From: Tenacibaculum soleae
GTDB lineage: Bacteria > Bacteroidota > Bacteroidia > Flavobacteriales > Flavobacteriaceae
Direction of reading: 5' to 3'
DNA: 64,000 bases
Assembly: GCF_001693415.1 (NCBI RefSeq)
Contig: NZ_MAKX01000013.1
Span: 124,001 to 188,000, forward strand
The position numbers and the translations under genes are program-made. The notes beneath the pieces are model-generated. The model was not told where the DNA came from and made no database searches. It saw only the letters and a list, made by a program, of their open reading frames with translations. Shown here one piece after another: positions 50,825 through 60,115 of the stretch. Numbering within the stretch: the first letter of the stretch is position 1; the number at the start of each line of letters is the position of its first letter.

Positions 50825-51397
50825 ATGAGAACAAAAATTTCAATTTTAACACTATTCATATGTTTTGCATTTTTTTCATGTAAAGAGACAAAAAAAGAAA
50901 CTATTAATGGCACTAATGAAACTACAGAGAAAGCACATAAAGGGCAATCAGCTGTGGTAGATGAAGATTCTGAACCTAATGCGCTACAAGTAGCAGCTTC
51001 TTTAGAAAAATTTAAAACATTAGTTGTTGCTGTTAAGGCTGCTGATTTAGAAAATACTTTAGTAAATGCAGGTCCATTAACTGTTTTTGCACCTGTAAAT
51101 GGAGCTTTTGATAAACTACCAAAAGGAACTGTAGCAACATTATTAAAGCCTGAAAATAAATCAAAACTATCATTTATCTTAAAAAATCATGTTGCTCCAG
51201 CAAATTATACTGTTGCTACTTTAGAGAAAAACGTACGAAAAAACAGAAAACTTTATATGGCATCTGGAGAATATTTAGAAGTTTCTAAAAAAGAAGATGG
51301 ATTATTTGTTGGAGGAACCAAAATTTTAAAATCTGTAAAAGTTAGTAATGGTTGGATACATGTTATTGGAGACGTATTAGTGCCAAGTGATAAATAA
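50825..51397 (+). CDS. Fasciclin (FAS1) domain lipoprotein of the nos operon
   Basis: 190 aa, lipoprotein signal with Cys19 (ICFAFFSC). The FAS1 domain covers about residues 52-188: TLVVAVKAADLENTL, GPLTVFAPVNGAFDKLP and the terminal NGWIHVIGDVLVP, which contain the classical H1/H2-type boxes. FAS1 proteins mediate protein contacts outside the cytoplasm. In flavobacterial nos clusters a FAS1 gene next to nosZ is recurrent from memory, but its role in N2O reduction is unknown. First gene of the operon. Confidence 0.88.
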   Translation: MRTKISILTLFICFAFFSCKETKKETINGTNETTEKAHKGQSAVVDEDSEPNALQVAASLEKFKTLVVAVKAADLENTLVNAGPLTVFAPVNGAFDKLPKGTVATLLKPENKSKLSFILKNHVAPANYTVATLEKNVRKNRKLYMASGEYLEVSKKEDGLFVGGTKILKSVKVSNGWIHVIGDVLVPSDK

Positions 51398-51418
51398 TAA
51401 TCTAAAAATCAATATAAA

Positions 51419-51925
51419 ATGAGATTACAAAATGTGTTAATGATAATGTTAATTACATTATTTGTTAGTTGTGGAGGTGGAGAGAAAAAGGATACCTCAA
51501 ATAATAAAAAACCTGCAAAAAAAGCAGCGGTAAAAAAAACAGAAACTAAAAAAACGACAACTAAAAAAGTTAAAGAAGCAGGAACAATAGATTTAAATAA
51601 CAAAGGTATTGGGCCTATTAAGTCGGTAGAATTAGCTGAAACAATAGATAAAGCTATGGCAGATAAAGGAGCTAAAGTTTTTAAAAGTAAATGTTCAGCT
51701 TGTCATAGAACAAATAGAAAATTTATTGGCCCAAACCCTACAGATATTTTAAAAAGACGTTCTCCTGAATGGGTAATGAATATGATTATGAATCCTGAAG
51801 AAATGGTGAAAAATGATCCTATAGCTAAAGAGTTATTAATGAAATTTAATGGGTCGCCAATGGCAAATCAGAATTTAACTAAAGATGAAACAAGACAAGT
51901 TTTAGAATTTTTTAGAACATTATAA
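51419..51925 (+). CDS. Monohaem cytochrome c lipoprotein (electron donor to NosZ, inferred)
   Basis: 168 aa, lipoprotein signal (LMIMLITLFVSC, Cys18), a Lys-rich linker, then a class I cytochrome c domain: the haem motif CSACH at 92-96 (VFKSKCSACHRTNRKF), and a probable axial Met in GSPMANQNLTKDE near the C-terminus. It lies 19 bp before nosZ and 22 bp after FAS1. Clade II nos systems use cytochromes c to feed NosZ, so this is the natural donor; the direct interaction is inferred. Confidence 0.88.
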   Translation: MRLQNVLMIMLITLFVSCGGGEKKDTSNNKKPAKKAAVKKTETKKTTTKKVKEAGTIDLNNKGIGPIKSVELAETIDKAMADKGAKVFKSKCSACHRTNRKFIGPNPTDILKRRSPEWVMNMIMNPEEMVKNDPIAKELLMKFNGSPMANQNLTKDETRQVLEFFRTL

Positions 51926-51943
51926 TAATCAAAATAAAAACTT

Positions 51944-53905
51944 ATGAAAACAAGTTATAAATTTTTAGCATTATTTTTATCAATCGCCTTTTTATTAGTA
52001 GGTTGTGGTAATAATGGAAGCAGTAGTAATAAAAGTGCTTTAAATAGCAGTAAAGCAGAAAAAGTATATGTTGCTCCAGGAGAACATGACTCACATTATG
52101 CATTTATTTCTGGAGGTTATAGCGGAAACTTAACTGTTTATGGTTTACCATCTGGTAGAATGTTTAAAGAAATTCCTGTTTTTTCTCAATTTCCAACTAC
52201 AGGTTACGGATATTCTGAAGAAACAAAACCAATGTTAAACACTTCTTTCGGTCAAATACCTTGGGATGATTCTCATCACCCAGATATTTCTCAAACAAAT
52301 GGAGAGTTAGATGGACGTTGGATTTTTATAAACGGTAATAACACACCACGTATTGCTAGAATTAGCCTTACAACTTTTGAGACTGAAGAAATTATAGAAG
52401 TTCCTAATAGTGCAGGAAACCATAGTTCTTCATTTATTACTGAAAATACAGAGTATGTAGTTGCAGGAACACGTTTTTCTGTTCCAGTACCACAGGTTGA
52501 TATGCCTATTAAAGAATATAAAGGAAACTTTAAAGGAGCTTTATCTTTTATAAAAGTAGATAAAGAAACAGGTAGAATGGGAATTAAATTCCAAATATTA
52601 ATGCCAGGGTTTAATTATGATCTTTCCCACCCTGGTAGAGATAAATCACATGGATGGTTTTTCTTTACTACTTATAATACCGAGGAAGCAAGTACTTTAT
52701 TAGAGGTAAATGCATCACAAAATGATAAAGATTTTATTGCAGCTATTAACTGGAAAAAAATTGAAGAATATGTAGATAATGGTGGAGGTACTAAAATGCC
52801 AACAAACTATGCACATAATGTATATGATGAGCATACGCATACGGCAACTTCTACAATGGTAAAAGAAGTATTAACAGTAAACCCAGCAGATATTCCTGGA
52901 GCAATTTATTTTTTACCAACTCCAAAATCGCCACATGGTTGTGATGTAGATCCAACAGGAGAGTATATTATTGGTAATGGTAAATTATCTGCAGATTTAA
53001 CAATTCACTCTTTTCCAAAAATGTTAGAAGCTATCGAGAACAAGAAATTTGATGGTGAAGCTTATGGTATTCCAATTTTAAATTATGAAGATATTTTAGC
53101 AGGTTCAGTTCAATCTGGAGGATTAGGACCTTTGCATACTGAGTTTGATGATAAAGGAAATGCATATACAACATTCTTTATTTCATCAGAAGTTGTAAAA
53201 TGGAAATTAGGAACTTGGGAAGTAATTGATAGAAAGCCAACCTATTATTCAGTAGGTCACTTAACAATTCCTGGAGGAAATTCAAGAAAACCTTTTGGTA
53301 AGTATATGTTCGCTATGAATAAAATTACAAAAGATCGTTATTTACCAACAGGCCCAGAATTAGAACACTCTGCTCAGTTATATGATATTTCAGGAGAGAA
53401 AATGGAATTATTATTAGATTTTCCAACACACGGAGAGCCTCATTATGCTGCTGCAATACCAGCAAGTATTATAAAAGAAAAATCTAAGAAAATCTATAGA
53501 TTAGATGAAAATAAGCATCCATATGCTATTACATCTCCAGCAGATGCAAAAGTAGTAAGAGAAGGGAAAGATGTACATATTTATATGTCTATGATTAGAT
53601 CTCACTTTACACCAGATAATATTGAAGGTGTTAAAGTAGGAGATAAGGTGTTTTTCCATATTACAAATCACGAACAAGATTTTGATGTACCTCATGGATT
53701 TGCAATGATTGGAGCTAACAATTCTGAATTATTAATAATGCCAGGACAAACTAAAACACTTACCTGGGAGCCTAAAAAAGTAGGTATTTGGCCGTTTTAT
53801 TGTACAGATTTTTGTTCAGCTTTACATCAAGAAATGCAAGGTTATATAAGAGTTTCACCTAAAAAATCAGATATCAAATTATCTTGGTCTTTAGATGATG
53901 AATAA
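51944..53905 (+). CDS. nosZ: Nitrous oxide reductase, clade II (Sec/lipoprotein type)
   Basis: 653 aa copper enzyme reducing N2O to N2. The N-terminal signal is lipoprotein-like (IAFLLVGC) and lacks a twin-arginine motif, as in clade II enzymes. The beta-propeller carries His-rich CuZ ligand segments (DDSHHPDIS, HSSSFIT, AHNVYDEHTHT, PHGCDVDP). The C-terminal cupredoxin domain carries the CuA site with Cys620-x3-Cys624-x3-His628 (CTDFCSALHQEM). All metal motifs are present, so it should be functional with nosDFYL. Confidence 0.97.
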   Translation: MKTSYKFLALFLSIAFLLVGCGNNGSSSNKSALNSSKAEKVYVAPGEHDSHYAFISGGYSGNLTVYGLPSGRMFKEIPVFSQFPTTGYGYSEETKPMLNTSFGQIPWDDSHHPDISQTNGELDGRWIFINGNNTPRIARISLTTFETEEIIEVPNSAGNHSSSFITENTEYVVAGTRFSVPVPQVDMPIKEYKGNFKGALSFIKVDKETGRMGIKFQILMPGFNYDLSHPGRDKSHGWFFFTTYNTEEASTLLEVNASQNDKDFIAAINWKKIEEYVDNGGGTKMPTNYAHNVYDEHTHTATSTMVKEVLTVNPADIPGAIYFLPTPKSPHGCDVDPTGEYIIGNGKLSADLTIHSFPKMLEAIENKKFDGEAYGIPILNYEDILAGSVQSGGLGPLHTEFDDKGNAYTTFFISSEVVKWKLGTWEVIDRKPTYYSVGHLTIPGGNSRKPFGKYMFAMNKITKDRYLPTGPELEHSAQLYDISGEKMELLLDFPTHGEPHYAAAIPASIIKEKSKKIYRLDENKHPYAITSPADAKVVREGKDVHIYMSMIRSHFTPDNIEGVKVGDKVFFHITNHEQDFDVPHGFAMIGANNSELLIMPGQTKTLTWEPKKVGIWPFYCTDFCSALHQEMQGYIRVSPKKSDIKLSWSLDDE

Positions 53906-53940
53906 AAGCTATAATTAATAGTTGATTTTTTTGGTTGATG

Positions 53941-53982
53941 GGCTGCTTGTTGTTTTAGATTGATATACTTACACAGGCAGCC
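53941..53982 (+). promoter_or_regulatory. Stable hairpin in the nosZ - membrane protein gap
   Basis: GGCTGCTTGT pairs with ACAGGCAGCC (one G-U) across a 22-base loop, with only CTTTAA after it. It could protect the nosZ mRNA or partially terminate to reduce expression of the maturation genes. Confidence 0.6.
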
Positions 53983-54023
53983 TTTAATCAAATAAATATT
54001 AACACATCTTAAAAAATAGAACT

Positions 54024-54632
54024 ATGAAAAAAGCAGGTATAATTATGATTATCGGCTCTTTACTATTATTGAGTTTATTTAAGTTTCCTTTATGGAATAT
54101 TATGCTTGGTGCTCCGCAATATCCTGAACCTTTAGGAATGAATATTCATATAGATGGTATTAAAGGGGTTTCGGAATTTGATTTAACAAATATTGATGGT
54201 TTAAATCATTATATAGGTATGAAAGTAATACCTAAACCAACAGATATGTGGGAGTTTTCAATTTTTCCAAAAGTAATAAGCACCATGGCAGCATTAGGAG
54301 TATTAATAGGTTTACTCGGCTTTTTTAGTAAAGTTTCTTATAAATGGTTTATTGGTTGGTTTATAATAATGGCTGTTTTAGGAATGCTAGGTATGTATGA
54401 TTTTAATGAATGGCTTACATCATACGGAAGTGATTTAGATCCGCATGCCATTATAAAAGTAGTAAACCCAGATGGTACCCCTATGAGTTATAAGCCACCA
54501 TTATTAGGATATCAAAAAATGTTGAATTTTGATGTTACTTCTTTGCCACACACAGGAGGTTATTTAATGTTTGTAGGTATGGCACTTACTGTTGTTGCAT
54601 TTTTTGTAGGTAAAAAGGAAGCTAAAATTTAA
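54024..54632 (+). CDS. Nos-cluster integral membrane protein (NosB-like position)
   Basis: 202 aa, with about four transmembrane helices (IIMIIGSLLLLSLFKF; STMAALGVLIGLLGFF; WFIIMAVLGMLGMY; GGYLMFVGMALTVVAFFVG) and a long periplasmic loop rich in Pro/Gly (APQYPEPLGMNIHIDGIKG). It is found between nosZ and nosL. In many clade II clusters a membrane protein called NosB stands here, but its function is unresolved. Assignment by synteny and topology only. Confidence 0.65.
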   Translation: MKKAGIIMIIGSLLLLSLFKFPLWNIMLGAPQYPEPLGMNIHIDGIKGVSEFDLTNIDGLNHYIGMKVIPKPTDMWEFSIFPKVISTMAALGVLIGLLGFFSKVSYKWFIGWFIIMAVLGMLGMYDFNEWLTSYGSDLDPHAIIKVVNPDGTPMSYKPPLLGYQKMLNFDVTSLPHTGGYLMFVGMALTVVAFFVGKKEAKI

Positions 54633-54635
54633 AAA

Positions 54636-55061
54636 ATGGATTACAAAAAAATAAATTATTTATTTCTTATAGTTCTTTTATTAATAGGATGTACTATAAG
54701 TCCTAAAGAAATAGAATACGGAAAAGACGCATGTAGTTTTTGTAAAATGATGATTGTTGACACAAAATTTGCGTCAGAAATAGTAACAAATAAAGGAAGA
54801 GCTTTTAAGTATGATGCCATAGAATGTATGTTGTCTGATATCAAAGAAAAAAGCGAAAAAAAACTAGCATATATATTAGTAACCGATTATAACGAGCCTA
54901 AAAAATTAATTGACGCAACTAAAGCAACTTTTTTAATTAATCAAAACATCAAAAGTCCGATGGGAGCAAATCTTTCAGCTTATATATCAAAGGAGAAAGG
55001 GCAATTAAACGGAACAGAATTGTATGATTGGAATGCTATTAAGGCTCAATTTAAAAATTAA
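54636..55061 (+). CDS. nosL: NosL copper chaperone lipoprotein
   Basis: 141 aa, lipoprotein signal LLLIGC (Cys19), then the Cu(I) motif Cys33-x2-Cys36-x-Met38 (ACSFCKMMI), FDAIEC-like segment KYDAIECMLSDI and the conserved KSPMGANLSAY (about 113-123). NosL delivers copper to apo-NosZ. It lies four bases behind the membrane protein gene. A second NosL-like domain follows in the next gene. Confidence 0.93.
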   Translation: MDYKKINYLFLIVLLLIGCTISPKEIEYGKDACSFCKMMIVDTKFASEIVTNKGRAFKYDAIECMLSDIKEKSEKKLAYILVTDYNEPKKLIDATKATFLINQNIKSPMGANLSAYISKEKGQLNGTELYDWNAIKAQFKN

Positions 55062-55105
55062 AGAATCTAATTTTATATTAGATTAAAGTTTAAAATCAAC
55101 CAAAA

Positions 55106-56518
55106 ATGAAAACAAAATATTTTTTGTATAGCATAATTATTGCCTTTTTTTTAGGTAAAACTACATTTGCTCAAACTATAAAAAGTAATAAACAATGTGT
55201 GCATTGTAATATGGTAATTAAAGATAAATTACATAAAGCACAAGTTATAACACCAGCTCAAAAAAAACTAAATTTTGACGCGATTGAATGTTTATTAAAT
55301 TATTCTAAAACTCAAAAAGAAGCTTCATTTACCAAACAATTAGTTGCAGATTATTTAACAGGAGAATTAATTAATGCTACCAAAGCAACTTATTTAATAA
55401 GTAGCCAAATTAAAAGCCCGATGGGAGCATATTTATCCGCCTTTAAAGATAAAGAAGCTGCAAAAAAGAATCAGAACACCAAAACAGGTAAGCTATTTAC
55501 TTGGAAAGAAATACAATTAGAATTTGTAACAAGAAAAGTTGGCGCAACTAATCATAGTCATCATAATCATAACAGACCAGATGCTCATGCTCCGATAGGT
55601 GTAATGGGTGATCATTTACATGCAAAAGGAGGTTTTATGGTTTCTTTACGTTATATGAATATGGATATGAACGGTAATAGAACAGGAACTTCAACTATTA
55701 ATGATGCAGCTATTTATAATTCATATATGGTAGCACCTCAAAATATGAGTATGGATATGTATATGTTAGGAATTATGTATGCACCTTCTGATAAATTAAC
55801 ATTATTATTAATGCAAAATATTGTAAAAAACAATATGGATTTAAAAGCAAAAATGATGATGAACGGTATGACAATGCTTCACGATTTTTCAACAAATTCA
55901 TCAGGGTTAGGAGACCTAAAAATAGGCGCTTTATATAATGTATATAATAAAGAAAATACTTCTATTCATTTAAACGGAACATTAAATATACCTGTTGGAA
56001 GTATTACAAAAAAAGACGATACTCCAATGATGAGTGATGCAAAATTACCGTATGCAATGCAATTAAGTTCAGGAACTTTTGATGTTACTTTAGGAGCTAC
56101 TTATAAAGGGAATACCGAAAGTGTTTCATGGGGAATTCAACCATTATTTACTTTTAGAACAGGAAAAAATAGAGAGGATTATAGATTCGGTAATTCTCAA
56201 CAAATTAATTTTTGGGGAGCTTATAAATTAGCAGATTGGGTTAGTATTTCAGGACGGTTTTTAGCTGTTTCAGAAGGAGAAATATCAGGAAAAGATTCAA
56301 TGTTAAATCCGATGATGGTTCCAACAGCAAATACCAACAATTATGGAGGAGAAAAAATTAAATCATTTTTAGGGTTTAATTTTATGTTCAATCAAAATTC
56401 GGAATTAAAAAAAATTAAGTTAGGTGTTGAGGTTGGTGCTCCAATTTATGAAAATTATAATGGTGTACAAATGAATGAAAATAGATCTTTTCAAATAGGA
56501 TTAAAATACTCAATATAA
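55106..56518 (+). CDS. NosL-like domain fused to a Met/His-rich outer-membrane beta-barrel
   Basis: 470 aa. Signal peptide ends at FAQ (about residue 23). Residues 25-140 repeat the NosL motifs: Cys31-x2-Cys34-x-Met36 (CVHCNM), NFDAIECLLNY and KSPMGAYLSAF. A His-rich linker follows (NHSHHNHNRPDAHAP, about 148-163). The C-terminal 300 residues are amphipathic strands of an outer-membrane-type barrel, with exceptional Met content (RYMNMDMNGNRTG, MSMDMYML, AKMMMNGMTML), ending in FQIGLKYSI with a terminal aromatic pattern. Copper capture or transport across the outer membrane is a strong inference. Confidence 0.82.
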   Translation: MKTKYFLYSIIIAFFLGKTTFAQTIKSNKQCVHCNMVIKDKLHKAQVITPAQKKLNFDAIECLLNYSKTQKEASFTKQLVADYLTGELINATKATYLISSQIKSPMGAYLSAFKDKEAAKKNQNTKTGKLFTWKEIQLEFVTRKVGATNHSHHNHNRPDAHAPIGVMGDHLHAKGGFMVSLRYMNMDMNGNRTGTSTINDAAIYNSYMVAPQNMSMDMYMLGIMYAPSDKLTLLLMQNIVKNNMDLKAKMMMNGMTMLHDFSTNSSGLGDLKIGALYNVYNKENTSIHLNGTLNIPVGSITKKDDTPMMSDAKLPYAMQLSSGTFDVTLGATYKGNTESVSWGIQPLFTFRTGKNREDYRFGNSQQINFWGAYKLADWVSISGRFLAVSEGEISGKDSMLNPMMVPTANTNNYGGEKIKSFLGFNFMFNQNSELKKIKLGVEVGAPIYENYNGVQMNENRSFQIGLKYSI

Positions 56519-56953
56519 ATGTATGCAATACTTGTTTTTATACATATCATAGCTGCGTCAATTTGGGCAGGAGGACATTTAATTTTGGCTATCAGAATTT
56601 TACCAAAAGCATTAAAAAAGAATGATTTTTCAATCATACAAAATTTTGAAAAATCATACGAACCAATAGGTTTACCAGCTTTGTTGATTCTTATTGTAAC
56701 GGGTTTTTGGTTGATTTTTATTAGAATCCCTAATTTTTCAGATTGGTTTTCTTTTCATGAGCATTTGCCAAAACATTTATTAATAAAATGTATTTTATTA
56801 ATTATAACTTTAGTGTTGGCGGTGCAGGCACGCTTTTTTTTAATTCCCAATAAAAAATTAAAACCATTAGCAGTCCACATTATTTTGGTAACTTTAGTGG
56901 CAGTTTTATTTGTATTAACAGGTGTTAGTTTAAGAACAGGAATGTTATTTTAA
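56519..56953 (+). CDS. CopD-like four-helix membrane protein
   Basis: 144 aa, starting right after the stop of the fusion gene. Four helices with IHIIAASIWAGGHLILAIRIL near the N-terminus (conserved His and Trp-x-Gly-Gly-His, as in CopD/DUF-type copper-resistance membrane proteins) and VQARFFLIPN further on. The His residues could bind haem or copper. In this copper-maturation operon a role in copper supply to NosZ is likely but unproven. Confidence 0.75.
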   Translation: MYAILVFIHIIAASIWAGGHLILAIRILPKALKKNDFSIIQNFEKSYEPIGLPALLILIVTGFWLIFIRIPNFSDWFSFHEHLPKHLLIKCILLIITLVLAVQARFFLIPNKKLKPLAVHIILVTLVAVLFVLTGVSLRTGMLF

Positions 56954-58198
56954 ATGAAGAAAAAAATCACGAATTATATTACCGTAGTCATATTTCTACT
57001 TATAGGAACATCATTATATGCTCAAAAAATAAATGTATGTTTAAATTGTAATGTAAAAACAATAAAATCAGCCATTGCAAAGGCCTCAAAACACGATACG
57101 ATTATAATAGGAAAAGGGGTATATAATGAATATGATATTTTAATAAATAAACCATTAACTATTTTAGGTGATAAAGAGGTTGTTATTGATGGTAAAAAGA
57201 AAGGATATATTTTAAAAATAGCAGCAGATAGTGTAACCGTAAAAGGACTTACATTAAAAAATGTAGGTAAAAGTTATACCAAAGATTTTGCTGCCATTTA
57301 TGTTTCTAGAAGCAAATATTTCAATATTGAAAATGTTAGATTAAAAAAAGTTTTATTTGGTATTTTAATTGAAAAATCACATCATGGTATTGTAAAAAAT
57401 AATCATATTTCTAGCGATGCAATTGAAGAAGCTGGCTCAGGAAACGGAATCCATATGTGGTACAGTTCTAATATATTGGTAAAAAACAATGAAGTTCATG
57501 ATTTAAGAGACGGAATTTATTTTGAGTTTGTAACACACAGCAAGGTTATTAATAATAAAAGCTATAATAATTTACGTTACGGATTGCATTTTATGTTTTC
57601 TAATAATGATGAATATCTTAATAATACCTTTTCAAATAATGGTTCGGGGGTTGCCGTAATGTTTTCGAAGTTTATAAAAATGAAGAAAAATACTTTTATT
57701 AAAAATTGGGGAACGGCTTCATACGGTTTGTTGTTAAAAGAAATTTATGATGCAGAAATTATTAACAATACATTTCAAGAAAACACAATAGGAATTAATG
57801 TTGAAGGATCTACGCGTATAAATTATGTAAAAAATAATTTTATTAGAAACGGGTGGGCTTTAAAAATAGCTGGAGCTTGCTATGCTAATAAATTTTTGAA
57901 AAATAACTTCTTACATAATTCTTTCGATTTATCATACAATAGTAAACTAAACGATAATAATTTTAATAACAATTATTGGAGTGAATATACGGGATATGAT
58001 TTGGATAAAAATGGAGAAGGAGATGTGCCTTACAGACCTGTAAAATTGTTTTCATATGTGGTAAATAAAACACCAGAAGCTATTGTTTTACTACGTAGTT
58101 TATTTGTTGATATAATTAATTTTTCTGAAAAAGTATCACCTGCATTTACACCTGATAATTTGGCGGATAAAAAACCATTAATGAGAGAAGTAAAATGA
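56954..58198 (+). CDS. nosD: NosD periplasmic copper maturation protein
   Basis: 414 aa with signal peptide (TVVIFLLIGTSLYAQ). Right-handed beta-helix repeats: recurring units such as NNHISSDAIEEAGSGNGIHMWYSSNILVKNNE and YGLHFMFSNNDEYLNNTFSNN, the pectate-lyase-like NosD fold, plus a C-terminal NNNYWSEYTGYDLDKNGEGDVPYRP signature. Works with the NosFY ABC transporter for CuZ assembly. It overlaps nosF by 4 bp. Confidence 0.95.
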   Translation: MKKKITNYITVVIFLLIGTSLYAQKINVCLNCNVKTIKSAIAKASKHDTIIIGKGVYNEYDILINKPLTILGDKEVVIDGKKKGYILKIAADSVTVKGLTLKNVGKSYTKDFAAIYVSRSKYFNIENVRLKKVLFGILIEKSHHGIVKNNHISSDAIEEAGSGNGIHMWYSSNILVKNNEVHDLRDGIYFEFVTHSKVINNKSYNNLRYGLHFMFSNNDEYLNNTFSNNGSGVAVMFSKFIKMKKNTFIKNWGTASYGLLLKEIYDAEIINNTFQENTIGINVEGSTRINYVKNNFIRNGWALKIAGACYANKFLKNNFLHNSFDLSYNSKLNDNNFNNNYWSEYTGYDLDKNGEGDVPYRPVKLFSYVVNKTPEAIVLLRSLFVDIINFSEKVSPAFTPDNLADKKPLMREVK

Positions 58199-58902
58199 TA
58201 AAAATTGACAACCTACATAAAAAATTCGGAAAAGTTACCGTGTTAAAAGATCTGAATTTAGAGATAAAATCAGGTGGTATTTTTGCAATTCTTGGTCCAA
58301 ATGGTTCAGGTAAAACAACGTTGATTAAAAGTGTTTTAGGAATGGTTATTCCTGATAAAGGAACCATAAATATTAATAACAAAGCAATTTTAAAAAAGCA
58401 TCAATACCGTAATAATGTTAATTATTTACCACAAATAGCAAACTTTCCAGGTAACCTTACGGTATCTGAATTAATTCAGATGATAAAAGATATTAGAACC
58501 AAAACAGCTAATGATAAAGAGTTGGTAGCTCTTTTTGATTTGCATCCGTTTTTAAAGCAAAAACTAAGTAATTTATCAGGAGGAACAAAACAAAAAGTAA
58601 ACCTTGTTTTAACTTTTATGTTTGATAGTGAGTTAATTATTTTAGACGAACCAACAACGGGTTTAGATCCTATTTCATTAATACGATTAAAAAAAATTAT
58701 TCAGACAGAAAAAACAAAAGGAAAAACAATTTTAATTACTTCACACATTATGAGTTTTGTGGAGGATATTTCTGATGAAATAGTGTTTCTGTTAGATGGA
58801 AAAATCCATTTTAAAGGAAGAATAGAGACATTGAAACAACAAACCAATCAAACCGATTTAGAACACGCAATAGCCACTCTTTTAACTACTGATTATGCTT
58901 AA
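58195..58902 (+). CDS. nosF: NosF ABC transporter ATPase
   Basis: 235 aa ATP-binding subunit. Walker A GPNGSGKTT (about 35-43), signature NLSGGTKQKVNL (about 125-136), Walker B LIILDEPTTGLDP (about 146-158), H-loop ITSHIMSF. It drives the NosY/NosD assembly pathway for the copper-sulfide centre. It overlaps nosY by 8 bp. Confidence 0.95.
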   Translation: MIKIDNLHKKFGKVTVLKDLNLEIKSGGIFAILGPNGSGKTTLIKSVLGMVIPDKGTININNKAILKKHQYRNNVNYLPQIANFPGNLTVSELIQMIKDIRTKTANDKELVALFDLHPFLKQKLSNLSGGTKQKVNLVLTFMFDSELIILDEPTTGLDPISLIRLKKIIQTEKTKGKTILITSHIMSFVEDISDEIVFLLDGKIHFKGRIETLKQQTNQTDLEHAIATLLTTDYA

Positions 58903-59677
58903 AATATTAAAATACAGTTTTTTCGATTTATTAAGAAGTAGATGGAGTTATGTGTACTTTTTTTTCTATTTAATAATTGGTTTTGTGCTATTGTTTTTAA
59001 ATAATGATACCTCAAAGGCAGTAATTACATTAATGAATATTATAGTAGTGTTAACTCCGTTAATAGGTACAATTTTTGGTGTTATGTATTACTATAATTC
59101 CCGAGAGTTTACAGAACTTTTATTAGCCCAACCTTTAAAAAGAACTACTATTTTTTTAGGACAATACATAGGAGTTTCTTTATCACTTTCATTAAGTTTA
59201 GTTTTAGGATTAGGAATTCCGTTTTTAGCATACGGTGTTATGCAATCTACTGCTATTTTTAACTTTATATCACTCTTATTTGTAGGTGCTTTTTTAACCT
59301 TTATTTTTGTCGCTTTGGCTTTTAATATAGCATTATCAAACGAAAATAAAATTAAGGGATTTGGGTATGCTATTTTACTGTGGCTCTTCCTAGCTGTTAT
59401 TTACGACGGATTATTTTTAATATCATTAGTTGTTTTTCAAGAATATCCGTTAGATCAATTTTCGTTATTTGCAACGATGTTTAATCCTATAGATTTATCA
59501 AGAATTTTAATTTTATTAAAGTTAGATATCTCTGCTTTATTGGGCTATACAGGCGCAGTATTTCAAAAGTTTTTTGGTACAAACTTCGGAATGATTTTAT
59601 CTTCTTTAGTCTTAATTCTATGGACTGTTTTACCAACTTTACGTATCATTTCTAAATCTAAAAGAAAAGATTTTTAG
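58895..59677 (+). CDS. nosY: NosY ABC permease
   Basis: 260 aa, six membrane helices (VYFFFYLIIGFVLLFL; ITLMNIIVVLTPLIGTIFG, etc.) with the conserved REFTELLLAQPLKRTTIFLGQYIG segment of NosY-type permeases. It forms the channel partner for NosF. Last gene of the nos operon. Confidence 0.93.
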   Translation: MLKILKYSFFDLLRSRWSYVYFFFYLIIGFVLLFLNNDTSKAVITLMNIIVVLTPLIGTIFGVMYYYNSREFTELLLAQPLKRTTIFLGQYIGVSLSLSLSLVLGLGIPFLAYGVMQSTAIFNFISLLFVGAFLTFIFVALAFNIALSNENKIKGFGYAILLWLFLAVIYDGLFLISLVVFQEYPLDQFSLFATMFNPIDLSRILILLKLDISALLGYTGAVFQKFFGTNFGMILSSLVLILWTVLPTLRIISKSKRKDF

Positions 59678-59693
59678 CTTGTTTTTTTGATAT

Positions 59694-59737
59694 ACCACAT
59701 TTATCATAATTAGTTTCTCTTAATAGAGATATTTTTG
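59694..59737 (+). promoter_or_regulatory. Degenerate CRP/FNR-like promoter of the norE-like gene
   Basis: ACCAC-ATTT-ATCAT (59694-59707): only the right half matches, but the distance to the perfect -7 box TATTTTTG (59730-59737) is exactly 22 bases, as at the four other sites. The gene starts at 59779. Confidence 0.5.
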
Positions 59738-59778
59738 TTTTATAAAGGATTAAAAGGTCTTTTATTTTAAAATTAATT

Positions 59779-60114
59779 ATGTTATCAAAAAAACAAGCTA
59801 AAACATTTTTTATTGGAGGTACTTTAGTAACGTTTTTGATTTTCATCGGGTTAACTATTTACTCTTTTCCAGAGAGTAATGATCAAACCAATTATGAAGA
59901 ATTGACAGAATCAGCCATCTTCAGTTTTTATTGGATGCTTACATTGTTTCATGTAATACATGTTTTGGTAGGTTTAGTAATTTTAATATCTATTTATTTT
60001 GGAATTAAAAAGAAAACTACACGATTGGAAGATGTTGAAGCTAGCGCCGCTTTTTGGCACATGTGTGATTTATTTTGGTTGTTATTATTTCCTATAATCT
60101 ATTTATTTTTTTAA
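59779..60114 (+). CDS. NorE-like haem-copper oxidase subunit III-type protein, short
   Basis: 111 aa with about three transmembrane helices. The segment TLFHVIHVLVGLVILISIYFG matches the haem-copper oxidase subunit III/NorE family (HVLVGL helix). At 111 aa it is shorter than full subunit III (about 190 aa), so it may be a compact form. It is followed two bases later by a subunit IV/NorF-like gene. They probably assist the NO or oxygen reductase of the organism, whose catalytic genes are not in the window. Confidence 0.75.
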   Translation: MLSKKQAKTFFIGGTLVTFLIFIGLTIYSFPESNDQTNYEELTESAIFSFYWMLTLFHVIHVLVGLVILISIYFGIKKKTTRLEDVEASAAFWHMCDLFWLLLFPIIYLFF

Positions 60115-60115
60115 T

